Of a stretch of DNA of 64,000 nt, positions 40,794-50,235 are shown piece by piece (position 1 is the first letter of the stretch; every line of letters starts with the position of its first letter). The notes beneath the pieces were generated by a model. It was not told the DNA's origin, searched no databases, and worked only from the letters and a program-made list of their open reading frames with translations. Origin of the DNA: Trichococcus sp. K1Tr (GTDB lineage Bacteria > Bacillota > Bacilli > Lactobacillales > Aerococcaceae); the NCBI RefSeq assembly GCF_028309625.1, contig NZ_JAQMHR010000005.1, positions 1-64,000 on the forward strand. The letters are read 5' to 3'. Position numbers and translations under genes: made by a program.

Positions 40794-42233
40794 ATGAAAA
40801 TTTTATTTGCCGCAAGTGAGGCTGCTCCTTTCTTTAAAACAGGTGGCCTCGGTGATGTCGCGTACGCATTGCCGAAGGAGTTAGTAAAACAAGGCGTGGA
40901 TATCAGGGTTGTCCTTCCTTATTATTCAACCATGCCTGCAAAGTACAAAGAAGACATCAAAGAATTGCTGCATTTCCGCGTACAAGTCGGTTGGAAAAGC
41001 ATGTATTGCGGTGTGAAAACATTGGAATTGGAAGGCGTGACTTATTATTTCATCGATAATCAAGCCTATTTCAATCGTCCATCCTTGTACGGTCAAATGG
41101 ATGATGCCGAAAGATTCGGTTTCTTCTCCTTGGCGATCTGCGAAATGATGGAAAAAATTGATTTCATTCCGGATGTCGTCCATGTGAATGATTGGCATAC
41201 GGCTATGGTTCCGGTCCTGCTTGTGGACAAATACCATTGGGTCGAAGCGTATCAAAGCATCCGCAAAGTCATCACAATCCACAACATCCGTTTCCAAGGC
41301 GTCTATGATCCTTCCATTCTGACCAGCATCTTCGGGACGGGCATGAACATCTATCATGAAGCCGGCGTGAAGTATTATGATAACGTCAATTTCATGAAAG
41401 GCGGCATCAATTTCTCTGATGTCGTCACGACGGTCAGCCCATCCTATGCGAATGAAATCCAGACACCGGAATTCGGTGAAGGCTTGGAAGGCACGTTGGG
41501 ATACAACAGCTGGAAAATCAAGGGGATCATCAACGGAATTGATTATGACGTCAATGATCCGGAAACCGACCCGAAACTGGAATATCATTTCACAGCCGAT
41601 GATTTGACAGGAAAAGCGGCAAACAAAGCTGCCCTTCAGGAGCGTTTGGGATTGGAAGTGAATCCCGACATCCCTTTGATCACGAGCGTCGGACGCTTGA
41701 CTGATCAAAAAGGCTACCAGCTTGTGCAGGAAAAAACCGAGGAACTATTGAATGCGCGTGATGTACAGATTGCCATCCTCGGCACCGGCGAAGCGGAATA
41801 CGAGAATTCATTCCGTTACTTTGCCGCAAAATACCCTGATCGCTTTGCGGCGGTCATCGATTTTGACATAGCGTTGGCTCAGCAGATGTACGCAGGCGCG
41901 GATATGTTCCTGATGCCTTCCGCATTCGAACCGTGCGGCTTGTCGCAAATGATTTCCTTGCGCTACGGCACTTTGCCGATTGTGCATGAAACGGGTGGCT
42001 TGAAAGATACAGTAGTCCCTTACAACTCCTACACGGGTGAAGGCACAGGGTTCACATTCATTGATTTCAGTGGATATGCACTGCTCGGAACCATCTACCG
42101 TGCACTGGATGTATATGAAAAACAACCGAAAGCCTGGGCAGAGATGGTGCGCGAAGCGATGAGCAGCGATTTCAGCTGGAAAGAACCGGCCAAGGATTAT
42201 CTGGACGTCTATCAGTCATTAGTCAACGAATAA
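40794..42233 (+). CDS. glgA: Glycogen synthase (GT5)
   Basis: 479 residues. Adds glucose from ADP-glucose to the growing chain. KxGG-type motif FFKTGGLGDVAYALPKEL near the N-terminus, DWHTAMVPVLL, TIHNIRFQG, then SVGRLTDQKGYQL, MPSAFEPCGLSQM and LRYGTLPIVHETGGLKDTV in the nucleotide-binding half. The ATG at 40794 is 9 bases after GAAGG; the ATG three codons earlier abuts the ribosome site. Confidence 0.97.
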   Translation: MKILFAASEAAPFFKTGGLGDVAYALPKELVKQGVDIRVVLPYYSTMPAKYKEDIKELLHFRVQVGWKSMYCGVKTLELEGVTYYFIDNQAYFNRPSLYGQMDDAERFGFFSLAICEMMEKIDFIPDVVHVNDWHTAMVPVLLVDKYHWVEAYQSIRKVITIHNIRFQGVYDPSILTSIFGTGMNIYHEAGVKYYDNVNFMKGGINFSDVVTTVSPSYANEIQTPEFGEGLEGTLGYNSWKIKGIINGIDYDVNDPETDPKLEYHFTADDLTGKAANKAALQERLGLEVNPDIPLITSVGRLTDQKGYQLVQEKTEELLNARDVQIAILGTGEAEYENSFRYFAAKYPDRFAAVIDFDIALAQQMYAGADMFLMPSAFEPCGLSQMISLRYGTLPIVHETGGLKDTVVPYNSYTGEGTGFTFIDFSGYALLGTIYRALDVYEKQPKAWAEMVREAMSSDFSWKEPAKDYLDVYQSLVNE

Positions 42234-42251
42234 GAGGAGTTGAAAGCATAT

Positions 42252-44651
42252 ATGGCATTTGACGTTCAAGAGTTCAAAAAAGAATACCAAAAGAAATTTG
42301 AGGAATTGTTCGCTTACGGTTATGAGGCTGGTTCGAAAACGGAGCAGTACATTGCTTTGGGGGATTTGGTCCGTGGGCTCTACTCCGAGGATTGGATTCA
42401 AACAATCATGGAGTACAACAAGAAAAAGGAAAAGCAAGTCTATTACTTTTCGATGGAGTTCCTGCCCGGAAGGATGCTGAAAAGCAATCTCCTGAATATG
42501 GGTATACTGGACTGCGTCAAACAAGGCATGGATGAGCTCGAGCTTGACTTGGATGAAGTGGCGCGTGCTGAAGTCGATCCGGCCTTAGGGAACGGTGGAC
42601 TCGGCAGACTGGCTTCCTGCTTCATGGATTCCATCGCCTCGACCGGCCTTGCCGGAAACGGCAACGGAATCCGCTACCGTTATGGTCTTTTCAAACAAAA
42701 ATTCATCAACGGCTATCAGATTGAATTGCCTGAGAATTGGCTCCGCAACAAGAACGTATGGGAAGTCAGGAAAGAGAACAAAGCCGTCATCGTCCGTTTC
42801 GGCGGAGATGTCAGCTTTACGCAGGAGGATGGGGACGGCAGATTGCGTGTGCGTCACGAAAATACCCGTGATATCCTTGCAGTTCCTTACGATACTGCCC
42901 AAGTCGGCTACAATAACGGCGTCGTAAATAATTTGCGGCTTTGGTCGGCAGAAATTCCTTACGGGGATGAAGCACGTTTTTCGACAGAAGAACAACGCGA
43001 AGAAGTCAAACGCATCACCGAAGTATTGTATCCGGATGATTCCAATTACGAAGGACGTCTCTTGCGTGTCCAGCAGGAATACTTTTTCTCCTCTGCCGGC
43101 ATCCAAAGCATCGTCCGCTATTTCAAACGACTGAAACTGGACTGGAGCCTTTTCCCTGATAAAATCGCCATCCACATCAACGATACTCACCCAACTTTGG
43201 CGATCCCTGAATTGATGCGGATCCTGTTGGATGAGGAAGGGTTGACTTGGGACCAAGCGTGGGAAATCACGAAGAAAACAGTCAGCTATACCAACCACAC
43301 GATTCTCCAGGAAGCGATGGAGCGTTGGCCGGAAACGATGATTTCGGATCTGTTGCCGCGTATCTACCAAATCATTCAGGAAATCAACCGCCGTCATATC
43401 GACAAGAAAACGCCTTTATATGGGGAAGAATTATCCCAGCGCACTGCAATCATTGCCAATGGCCAGATCAAGATGGCCAACCTTGCCATCATCGGCAGCC
43501 ATAGCGTCAATGGCGTCGCTAGATTGCATACGGATATCCTGATGGCTGATACGCTGAATGACTTCTACGTGATGTATCCGCAAAAATTCAACAACAAAAC
43601 GAACGGGATCACGCAGCGACGTTGGGTCCAGATCGCAAACGAAAATCTGACCGCGATGCTTGACGAAACGATCGGTACTGAGTGGAAAAGCAATCCGGAA
43701 GAAATCAAAATCCTGAAGGCGCACCGCGACAATAAAAATGTCCTGGATAAGCTGGAACAAGTCAAACTGTCCAACAAAAAACGGTTTGCGGCATATGCGC
43801 TGCAAGAGATGGGCATCGAAATCGATCCGACTGCATTGTTCGACGTGCAGATCAAACGATTGCATGCCTATAAGCGCCAATTGTTGAACGTTCTGCACAT
43901 CTTGGACAGATATCTACAACTGAAGGATAATCCCAATGCTAACCTTCAGAAGCGCGTCTTCATTTTCGGCGCGAAGGCTGCACCTAGCTATTATTACGCA
44001 AAACAAATCATCAAATTGATCAATTCGATTGCTTATCTGATCAACAATGACCCTTCCATCAATGATAAAATCAAGATTGTTTTCGTTGAGAACTATGGCG
44101 TTTCGTTGGCAGAGCTGATCATCCCGGCAGCCGATATCAGCGAACAGATTTCTCTTGCCGGCAAGGAAGCTTCCGGTACCAGCAACATGAAGCTGATGTC
44201 GAATGGTGCCATCACGATGGCCACATTGGACGGTGCCAATGTTGAAATCAGGGATAATGTAGGTGAAGACAATATCTTCATCTTTGGCCTGAAGAGTGAT
44301 GAAGTCCAAGAGTTCTATCGCAATGGCGTATACAATTCAAGAGACATCTACGACAAGAATCCGCGTTTGAAACGTATCCTGAATCTGCTTATTGACGGCA
44401 CCATTCCAGGTGTCGAGACGGAAGGCCGGGATATCTTCGATTCATTGGTCATGTACAATGACGAGTATTTCCTGCTGAAGGACTTTGACGGATACCTGCA
44501 AGCGCAATATGAGGCGGATAAGGCGTTTTCTGACAGAGACAGATGGAACCGCATGGCACTGATGAATATCGCAAGCTCAGGGCCGTTTTCATCGGATTAC
44601 ACGATTCTGCGTTACGCGGATGAAATCTGGAAGATCAAACCACAGTCCTAA
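42252..44651 (+). CDS. glgP: Glycogen phosphorylase (GT35)
   Basis: 799 residues. Releases glucose 1-phosphate from glycogen. YYFSMEFLPGRMLKSNLLN, DPALGNGGLGRLASCFMDS, GIRYRYGLFKQ, ADTLNDFYVMYPQKFNNKTNG, FDVQIKRLHAYKRQLLN and the pyridoxal-phosphate Lys in SLAGKEASGTSNMKLMSNG are all present. Long N-terminal allosteric insertions of animal enzymes are absent. The ATG is 12 bases after GAGGAG; a TTG directly behind that site is less suitable. The operon therefore encodes both synthesis and breakdown, so flux must be set by enzyme regulation and CcpA. Confidence 0.97.
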   Translation: MAFDVQEFKKEYQKKFEELFAYGYEAGSKTEQYIALGDLVRGLYSEDWIQTIMEYNKKKEKQVYYFSMEFLPGRMLKSNLLNMGILDCVKQGMDELELDLDEVARAEVDPALGNGGLGRLASCFMDSIASTGLAGNGNGIRYRYGLFKQKFINGYQIELPENWLRNKNVWEVRKENKAVIVRFGGDVSFTQEDGDGRLRVRHENTRDILAVPYDTAQVGYNNGVVNNLRLWSAEIPYGDEARFSTEEQREEVKRITEVLYPDDSNYEGRLLRVQQEYFFSSAGIQSIVRYFKRLKLDWSLFPDKIAIHINDTHPTLAIPELMRILLDEEGLTWDQAWEITKKTVSYTNHTILQEAMERWPETMISDLLPRIYQIIQEINRRHIDKKTPLYGEELSQRTAIIANGQIKMANLAIIGSHSVNGVARLHTDILMADTLNDFYVMYPQKFNNKTNGITQRRWVQIANENLTAMLDETIGTEWKSNPEEIKILKAHRDNKNVLDKLEQVKLSNKKRFAAYALQEMGIEIDPTALFDVQIKRLHAYKRQLLNVLHILDRYLQLKDNPNANLQKRVFIFGAKAAPSYYYAKQIIKLINSIAYLINNDPSINDKIKIVFVENYGVSLAELIIPAADISEQISLAGKEASGTSNMKLMSNGAITMATLDGANVEIRDNVGEDNIFIFGLKSDEVQEFYRNGVYNSRDIYDKNPRLKRILNLLIDGTIPGVETEGRDIFDSLVMYNDEYFLLKDFDGYLQAQYEADKAFSDRDRWNRMALMNIASSGPFSSDYTILRYADEIWKIKPQS

Positions 44652-44667
44652 TCGAATGTTAACTACA

Positions 44668-44707
44668 AACAAGGGCTGCCCCGGAAATGGGCAGCCCTTG
44701 TTTGCAT
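44668..44707 (+). terminator. Terminator of the glg operon
   Basis: ACAAGGGCTGCCC pairs with GGGCAGCCCTTGT around CGGAAAT, then a short T run. Confidence 0.9.
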
Positions 44708-44720
44708 TTTAGCGGTGTAG

Positions 44721-44754
44721 TTCCCCGCCAAATAGATTTTGACTGGGAATCTCT
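44721..44754. repeat. Decayed copy of the CCCCGCCAAA hairpin
   Basis: TTCCCCGCCAAATAGATTTT followed by GACTGGGAATCTCT keeps the left arm and the right flank of the units at 13324-13451, but the right arm is mutated. It shows that this repeat family is dispersed. Confidence 0.5.
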
Positions 44755-44775
44755 GAGCATAAATTCAATTCCTAT

Positions 44776-44799
44776 AAAAAAAGCCCTGATCAGGGGCGG
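44776..44799 (-). terminator. Terminator of the DUF4828-like gene
   Basis: On the minus strand a short GC-rich palindrome (GCCCCTGATCAGGGC) is followed by T7, 21 bases after the stop. Confidence 0.6.
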
Positions 44800-44820
44800 C
44801 GGTGTTGCATTAACGATTCG

Positions 44821-45183
44821 TTATTTATCGGTTTCGCGTTTGAAGTAGAATTCTTGCTCTTCCGCTTCATCGTAGATGGTAAGCGTAGGGGATGTATCTT
44901 TTTTCAGAATCAGATAATAGCCGAAGTGGTCGCGGAAGACCAGTTCGTTGGGTTTGGCTTCTTCAAGGGTTGCTTTTAATTTTTTGTTGTTCAGGAGAAT
45001 CTCCAGATTATCAGTAATTTCAACCTTCAAGGACTGTGTGTCGTTTTTCCATGTGCCGATGTAAGGGGTATATGATGTTGATAGGCTCTTACCGGCATTG
45101 CGATTTGACTTGAACAAAGCAGAGCTGATGCTTGCGATTACGGATAATCCGACTACGATCCTCCAAGGATTATTTTTTTTCAC
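44821..45183 (-). CDS. Small membrane-anchored or secreted protein (DUF4828-like)
   Basis: 120 residues from a GTG that has GGGAGG 10 bases upstream. A hydrophobic segment at about 6-25 (signal anchor) is followed by a small beta-rich domain: YIGTWKNDTQSLKVEITDNL, LLNNKKLKATLEE, YYLILKKDTSPTLTIYDEAE. The layout resembles DUF4828 proteins of Lactobacillales, which have no known role. Stands alone between the glg operon and the aspartokinase gene. Confidence 0.68.
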   Translation of the reverse strand: MKKNNPWRIVVGLSVIASISSALFKSNRNAGKSLSTSYTPYIGTWKNDTQSLKVEITDNLEILLNNKKLKATLEEAKPNELVFRDHFGYYLILKKDTSPTLTIYDEAEEQEFYFKRETDK

Positions 45184-45296
45184 TGATTTGAAACCTCCCA
45201 CATTAAGTTAACTCATAGTATATTCCTTTTTTTGCAAATGGCCATAGCATTAACAATACAAATATGTTACAAATGATGTAAAGTTTGAAAAGGTAA

Positions 45297-45325
45297 TTGC
45301 CATAGCCATGATATGATGATATTCT
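45297..45325 (+). promoter_or_regulatory. Possible promoter of the aspartokinase gene
   Basis: -35 TTGCCA (45297-45302), 17 bases, -10 TATTCT (45320-45325). No lysine riboswitch or T-box was recognised in the short leader. Confidence 0.45.
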
Positions 45326-45395
45326 AAAGCATAAATGAAAATACAATTACAAAATTAAAAAAAGATTAAAGAAATCAAGTGAGGAAGTGTTCGGT

Positions 45396-46763
45396 TTGAA
45401 GGTTATCAAATTTGGCGGGAGTTCCCTTGCGAATGGAACTCAATTGAAAAAAGTATTGCAGATTGTGAAAGATGACGCAGACAGAAGAATTGTGGTCGTT
45501 TCAGCACCCGGAAAGCGCAACGACTCGGACGAAAAGGTTACCGATCTGCTGATCAAGTTGGCCGATGAGGTGCAAAATAAAGAAGATCACCAGAAAACCC
45601 TGAAGACGATCCTGAAAAGATATCAAGATATCGTAGATGAATTGGAGATCGACCCGAGCGTTATGGACATCATTTCCAAAAACTATGAGAAATTGATCCA
45701 GACGAAATTCTACAACGAATTGTATGCGCTGGATGCGTACAAAGCAAGCGGCGAAGACAACAGCGCCATCCTTGTAGCCGCATTTTTCAATAAAGAGGGC
45801 ATCCCTGCCAAATACGTCAACCCGAAGGATGCCGGCCTATTGGTCAGCGACAACCCAGGGAACGCGCGCGTATTGCCGGAATCCTTCAAGAATCTATATG
45901 CATTGCGGGATTCGAAAGAAATCATCGTTTTCCCAGGATTCTTCGGTTATACGAAGGATGGACAATTGCTTACCTTCTCTAGAGGGGGATCGGACATCTC
46001 CGGCGCAATCGTCGCCAACGGTGTCAAAGCCAGCCTTTATGAAAACTTTACGGACGTAGATGCCATCTATGTTGCAAATCCTAAGATGGTCAAACATCCG
46101 AAAAAAATCAAGCAATTGACTTACCGCGAAATGCGTGAATTATCCTACAGCGGATTTTCTGTCTTCCATGATGAAGCCTTGCAGCCTGCTTTCAGCGCCG
46201 GAATCCCTGTGGTGGTCAAAAATACCAACAATCCCTCTGCTCCAGGTACGAGCATCACAAGAACGAAGCCTGAAAACAAACAGATCGTTTCCGGTATCGC
46301 AAGTTCGACCGGCTTCATGAGCATCTACATCGGCAAATACTTGATGAACAGAGAAGTCGGTTTCGGCCGCAGAGTGCTGCAAATCTTCGAAGATTTCAAC
46401 CTGAACTTTGAACACATGCCATCCGGTATCGACGATTTGTCGATCATCCTGCGCGCCAATCAGATGACGATGCAACAAGAACAAGAGTTGCTGTACCGCT
46501 TGAAGAATGAATTGCAAGCGGACGATGTAAATGTCAAAGGCGGCATCTGCTTATTGATGATCGTCGGCGAAGGCATGGTTAATTCCGTCGGGACAGTTGC
46601 GAAAGCCTGTACCGCACTGGCTGAAGCGGACATCAACCTGGAAATGATCAATCAAGGTTCGTCGGAAGTCAGCATTATGTTCGGAATCGACGAAAAAGAC
46701 GAAGCCAGAGCAGTCAAAGTGCTGTATGATGCATTCTTCCCAGCAAAAAAAAGACTAGATTAA
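45396..46763 (+). CDS. Aspartate kinase
   Basis: 455 residues, monofunctional. Phosphorylates aspartate, the entry to Lys, Thr, Met and diaminopimelate. VIKFGGSSLANGTQLKKV is the kinase N-terminus, GYTKDGQLLTFSRGGSDISGA the catalytic loop, then DVDAIYVANPKMV and KQLTYREMRELSYSGFSVFHDEAL. Two ACT domains (about 300-455) imply feedback by an end product. It is of the lysC/thrA-like class III type by length and motif. The TTG at 45396 fits the family N-terminus MKVIKFGGSS; a GTG three codons earlier lies too near the GAGGA site. Monocistronic with terminator. Confidence 0.94.
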   Translation: MKVIKFGGSSLANGTQLKKVLQIVKDDADRRIVVVSAPGKRNDSDEKVTDLLIKLADEVQNKEDHQKTLKTILKRYQDIVDELEIDPSVMDIISKNYEKLIQTKFYNELYALDAYKASGEDNSAILVAAFFNKEGIPAKYVNPKDAGLLVSDNPGNARVLPESFKNLYALRDSKEIIVFPGFFGYTKDGQLLTFSRGGSDISGAIVANGVKASLYENFTDVDAIYVANPKMVKHPKKIKQLTYREMRELSYSGFSVFHDEALQPAFSAGIPVVVKNTNNPSAPGTSITRTKPENKQIVSGIASSTGFMSIYIGKYLMNREVGFGRRVLQIFEDFNLNFEHMPSGIDDLSIILRANQMTMQQEQELLYRLKNELQADDVNVKGGICLLMIVGEGMVNSVGTVAKACTALAEADINLEMINQGSSEVSIMFGIDEKDEARAVKVLYDAFFPAKKRLD

Positions 46764-46768
46764 TCAGA

Positions 46769-46803
46769 AACGGGGCTGCCTCTAATTAGAGGCAGCCCCG
46801 TTT
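46769..46803 (+). terminator. Terminator after the aspartokinase gene
   Basis: AACGGGGCTGCCTCT pairs with AGAGGCAGCCCCGTT around AATT. Confidence 0.9.
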
Positions 46804-46922
46804 GCGCGTGGACATGGATAATTGGCCTTTATTCATGTTTTATCGATCACATATATATCCGACCCAATCCAGTGTGCTTCCGTACAGCTTATGCCGCAGA
46901 ATGCGAACGCATATAAATAGAT

Positions 46923-46960
46923 AAAGCCGCCTCATAATAAAATGAGACGGCTCCGTTTTT
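46923..46960. terminator. Hairpin downstream of the P-type ATPase gene
   Basis: AGCCGCCTCAT pairs with ATGAGACGGCT (one mismatch), with T5 on the right. It probably ends one or both converging transcripts; the A run on the left is short. Confidence 0.6.
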
Positions 46961-46991
46961 ATGTGTTCAGTTGCCACCAGCATGAGTAAAA

Positions 46992-48935
46992 TTATTTTTC
47001 GTGCGCGAGTCCGGTACTCGAAGTCTTTCCGTCCGATTTGGCAGTGCCCTGGAAGTGGTGGGTTGGGATTTTCGCCAGGAGCCTCAAACTGTTCATGATG
47101 ACCAGTATCGTGCTGCCTTCGTGTCCGACCACCCCGAGCGGAAGGTTGATGAGTTGGAACAGATTTGAAACGATCAGAATGAGAATGACGGTGATCGAAA
47201 AGATGATATTCTGCATGGTGATTTTTTTCAGCTTCTTCGATAACCCATAGCAATATTCCAGTTTGTCCAATTCACTCTTCATCAGCACCACGTCAGCTGT
47301 TTCCATGGCGATGTCCGTTCCTTCTCCCATAGCGATGCCGATGTCGGCGTTTGCCAGTGCAGGGGCGTCGTTCACGCCGTCTCCGACCATGCCGACCAAT
47401 TTGTATTTCGCCTGAAGATCTTTCAGGATGGTGGTCTTATCTTCAGGAAGACAATTCGCGCGAATTTCATCCACACCCAACTGCTCACCGATCGTCTGCC
47501 CGGTTGCTTCATTGTCGCCTGTGATCATGATCGTATGGACGCCATTGGCTTTGAAAAAGGCGATCATGTCTTTTGCCTCTGATTTAGGTGTATCCAATAA
47601 AGCGTAATAGGCCACGACTTTGTCATCCTGTGAAACGTAGATGACGGTCTTTCCTTCGTTCTGGAGCGCGAAAGCCTCCTTCACGAACGAAGGCTCGTTC
47701 AGTTCATCGGTTACGACGAAGGTCTTTTTGCCGATTTTCCATTGGCTTCCGAACGCTTCACCGGCCAAACCGTAACCGGTAAGGTCCTGGATTGAATCCA
47801 TCTGGGACTTCTCATATTCCTTCGTATCGAGATGTTGGACCAACGCGGAAGCGATCGGGTGGGTTGAAGAGTGCTCCAACGCATAGACGACGGACATGAT
47901 GTGTTTTTCATCGGTGCCTACCAGGTAGATGGCTTCCGTCACTACAGGTTTGCCTTCCGTCAGCGTGCCTGTTTTGTCGAATGCGATGCAATCCATGGCC
48001 GAGAAGTTCTCGATCGCGATGCCGCCTTTGAACAGGATGCCGCGCTTGGCTGCATTGGAAATGGCGGAAAGGACAGCAGGAGTGGCCGAAGCCACCAATG
48101 CGCAAGGGGAGGCGACCGTCAACAGCACCATGCCGCGGTAGAACGATTCATTCCAACCCCAATCCAGGAGGAAATAAAAAACGGCGATCATGACCGGCAC
48201 AAAAACAAGAACGATTTTGACATAGGTGTTTTCGATGCGGTTGATGAAGCTTGCCGTCTTCGAAGGGGTCTTTTGCGCTTCTTCCACCATGCGGATGATT
48301 TTGGCGAACAAGGTATCCTTGGATTCTTTCGAGACGGTCATCGTCAGCGCTTCGCTCAGGTTGATTGTGCTGCCGAAGATATCATCGCCGACAGTTTTTT
48401 CGACAGGGACGGATTCGCCGGAAATGGCGGCTTCATCGATCAGGCCTTGGCCTGATGCAATCGTGCCATCGATAGGGATGCTGGCGCCTTTAGGGACCAT
48501 TAAGGTATCGCCGACTTTCAGATCCTTGACTGCAACGTCCTCGATCGAACCGTCCGGGTTGATGCGTTTTGCGATTTCAGGGACAATGTTCATCAACGCC
48601 GTGATCGCTTGGGTACTTTTTTCGGTCGCGTATTCCTCCAGTGAACCGGATAGCGAGAAGATGAAGATGAGCAGCGCGCCTTCCATCCAGTAACCGATCA
48701 GCGAGGCACCGACTGCGGCAAGCACCATCAATATGTCGACGTTCAGATGTTTATTTTCAAATGTATCGATAAATCCTTCTTTTGCTTGTTTATAGCCGCC
48801 TATGATGAACGACAGCACGAAAATGATGGCTGCAGCAGTATCAAAGTTTTGCCATTGCAGTACAATGCCAAGAATGATGAGAATGCCACTGATTGTGGTT
48901 GCGATCATCGCTTTATTCTTGAATAAGTCTTTCAT
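46992..48935 (-). CDS. pfeT: P1B-4 type metal-exporting ATPase (PfeT/ZosA-like)
   Basis: 647 residues with no N-terminal HMA metal domain. Membrane motif SPCALVASATPAV (SPC rather than CPC) and the last-helix motif GVVGHEGSTILVIMNSLRLL together mark the P1B-4 group, which exports Fe(II), Co or Zn. DKTGTLTEGKP is the phosphorylation site, TGE equivalent AISGESVPVEK, and MVGDGVNDAPALANADIGIA the hinge. About six to eight membrane helices. GGAAGGAG precedes the ATG. Two PerR-type boxes lie upstream, as for Bacillus PfeT, so iron export under peroxide or iron stress is the favoured role. Confidence 0.88.
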   Translation of the reverse strand: MKDLFKNKAMIATTISGILIILGIVLQWQNFDTAAAIIFVLSFIIGGYKQAKEGFIDTFENKHLNVDILMVLAAVGASLIGYWMEGALLIFIFSLSGSLEEYATEKSTQAITALMNIVPEIAKRINPDGSIEDVAVKDLKVGDTLMVPKGASIPIDGTIASGQGLIDEAAISGESVPVEKTVGDDIFGSTINLSEALTMTVSKESKDTLFAKIIRMVEEAQKTPSKTASFINRIENTYVKIVLVFVPVMIAVFYFLLDWGWNESFYRGMVLLTVASPCALVASATPAVLSAISNAAKRGILFKGGIAIENFSAMDCIAFDKTGTLTEGKPVVTEAIYLVGTDEKHIMSVVYALEHSSTHPIASALVQHLDTKEYEKSQMDSIQDLTGYGLAGEAFGSQWKIGKKTFVVTDELNEPSFVKEAFALQNEGKTVIYVSQDDKVVAYYALLDTPKSEAKDMIAFFKANGVHTIMITGDNEATGQTIGEQLGVDEIRANCLPEDKTTILKDLQAKYKLVGMVGDGVNDAPALANADIGIAMGEGTDIAMETADVVLMKSELDKLEYCYGLSKKLKKITMQNIIFSITVILILIVSNLFQLINLPLGVVGHEGSTILVIMNSLRLLAKIPTHHFQGTAKSDGKTSSTGLAHEK

Positions 48936-48988
48936 GATTTGACACTCCTTCCTTATATGCCTTCATGATAGCACTAAAAAAGTCTAGA

Positions 48989-49003
48989 TTATAATCATTA
49001 TAA
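48989..49003. promoter_or_regulatory. PerR box, perfect match
   Basis: TTATAATCATTATAA fits the PerR consensus TTATAATNATTATAA at every base, 54 bases upstream of the P1B-4 ATPase start codon and overlapping TATAAT sequences that can act as -10 elements. Confidence 0.8.
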
Positions 49004-49111
49004 TCAAACGGAAATGAATCTCATTCTCATTATCCATATTTCAGACATAATTTGAAGAGGTCGAAAATTGCACACAGCAATAAAACCAGAAGGGTGACTA
49101 AAAATAATAGA

Positions 49112-49126
49112 TTATAATAATTATCA
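49112..49126. promoter_or_regulatory. Second PerR-like box
   Basis: TTATAATAATTATCA has one mismatch to the PerR consensus and lies 123 bases upstream of the first box. Between them TGAGAATGAGATTCA (minus strand, about 49015-49032) recalls a degenerate Fur-type site. Confidence 0.5.
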
Positions 49127-49155
49127 ATAAGGACTAAGAATGTTCTGGATGACAA

Positions 49156-49183
49156 AATAAAAAGCCATCCCAAAAAGGATGGC
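49156..49183 (-). terminator. Terminator of uppP
   Basis: On the minus strand GCCATCC pairs with GGATGGC, followed by TTTTTATTTTG. Confidence 0.85.
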
Positions 49184-49195
49184 GAAACTCATGTT

Positions 49196-50017
49196 TTAGA
49201 CAAACAGGAAATAGACCAGGACGATTGCTCCAAGTACGATTCGGTACCAACCGAACGCTTTGAAGTCGTTGCGTTTCAGGTAACCGATCAGGAACTTGAT
49301 GGCGACGATCGAAACGAGGAAAGCGGTGATCATGCCTGACAAAAGAACGGCGAATTCAAGTCCGGTAAAGTCGAAGCCGAATTTGATGATCTTCAAAAAG
49401 CTGATTCCGAACATGATCGGAATGCTCATGAAGAAGGAGAATTCCGTCGCGATGAAGCGGGAAGTGCCCAACACGATGCTCCCAAGGATAGAAGAACCGG
49501 AGCGCGATGTACCCGGAATGATCGAGAGCGCTTGGAACAGACCAATCTGGAAAGCCTTCATATAGGTCAACTGGCTGAATTCAGTGATGCTCGGTTCGCG
49601 ATCCTTATGCTTGTTTTCGATCACGATGAACAAAATCCCGTAGATGATCAACGCCAAAGCCACAACTGTCGCGTTCAGGAGGTTTTCGTCCGCCCAATCG
49701 TTCAAGGGCAAGCCGATGACTCCAGCCGGGATACACCCGATGACCACTTTTTTCCAGATATCCCAAGTCTGTGTCTTCTCTTCCTTTGTTTTGCTAGGGG
49801 AGAAGGGATTTAGTTTGTGAAAATAGATGACGACTACCGCGAGGATGGCACCGAGCTGAATGACGTAGAAGAACATTTCTTTGAATGCCTGCGAAAGATC
49901 CAATTGGATGAACTCCTCAACCAAGATCATGTGGCCCGTGCTGCTGATGGGCAGCCATTCGGTGATGCCCTCAACAATGCCGAGGATGATTGCTTTCAAT
50001 ATTTCCATAAATTCCAT
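49196..50017 (-). CDS. uppP: Undecaprenyl-diphosphatase (BacA type)
   Basis: 273 residues, about eight membrane helices. Recycles undecaprenyl diphosphate, the lipid carrier for wall synthesis, and is linked to bacitracin tolerance. [20 protein letters not shown] carries the (E/Q)XXXE motif, and [18 protein letters not shown] is the PGXSRSXXT-type second motif. The ATG at 50017 has AAAGGAT at 5 bases; the frame is open 14 codons further but without a site. Single-gene transcript. Confidence 0.95.
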   Translation of the reverse strand: MEFMEILKAIILGIVEGITEWLPISSTGHMILVEEFIQLDLSQAFKEMFFYVIQLGAILAVVVIYFHKLNPFSPSKTKEEKTQTWDIWKKVVIGCIPAGVIGLPLNDWADENLLNATVVALALIIYGILFIVIENKHKDREPSITEFSQLTYMKAFQIGLFQALSIIPGTSRSGSSILGSIVLGTSRFIATEFSFFMSIPIMFGISFLKIIKFGFDFTGLEFAVLLSGMITAFLVSIVAIKFLIGYLKRNDFKAFGWYRIVLGAIVLVYFLFV

Positions 50018-50153
50018 ATAATATCCTTTCTGTTGTGCATTTTTTTGATACTCCACCATCTAGTATAGCGAAATGAAAAAGATTAGCCAATCCTTTTCAA
50101 GGATTCTTAAGGAAATGGAGGGGCATTTTCGAATGTAAGCGGTGCTAAAAAAA

Positions 50154-50183
50154 TTCACAATGCCAGTCTGTTTGTGGTAAAAT
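50154..50183 (+). promoter_or_regulatory. Promoter of the glucose-type EIIA gene
   Basis: -35 TTCACA (50154-50159), 18 bases, -10 TAAAAT (50178-50183). Confidence 0.5.
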
Positions 50184-50235
50184 GAAGTATACCAATTTTC
50201 ACAAAAGCTCATTTAAATAAGGAAGAGGCGATAGC

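Noticed and set aside
50129-50146. cre-like sequence (ATGTAAGCGG...) before the glucose-type EIIA gene
   Set aside because: Only the left half matches; the right half has at least three mismatches to the consensus.
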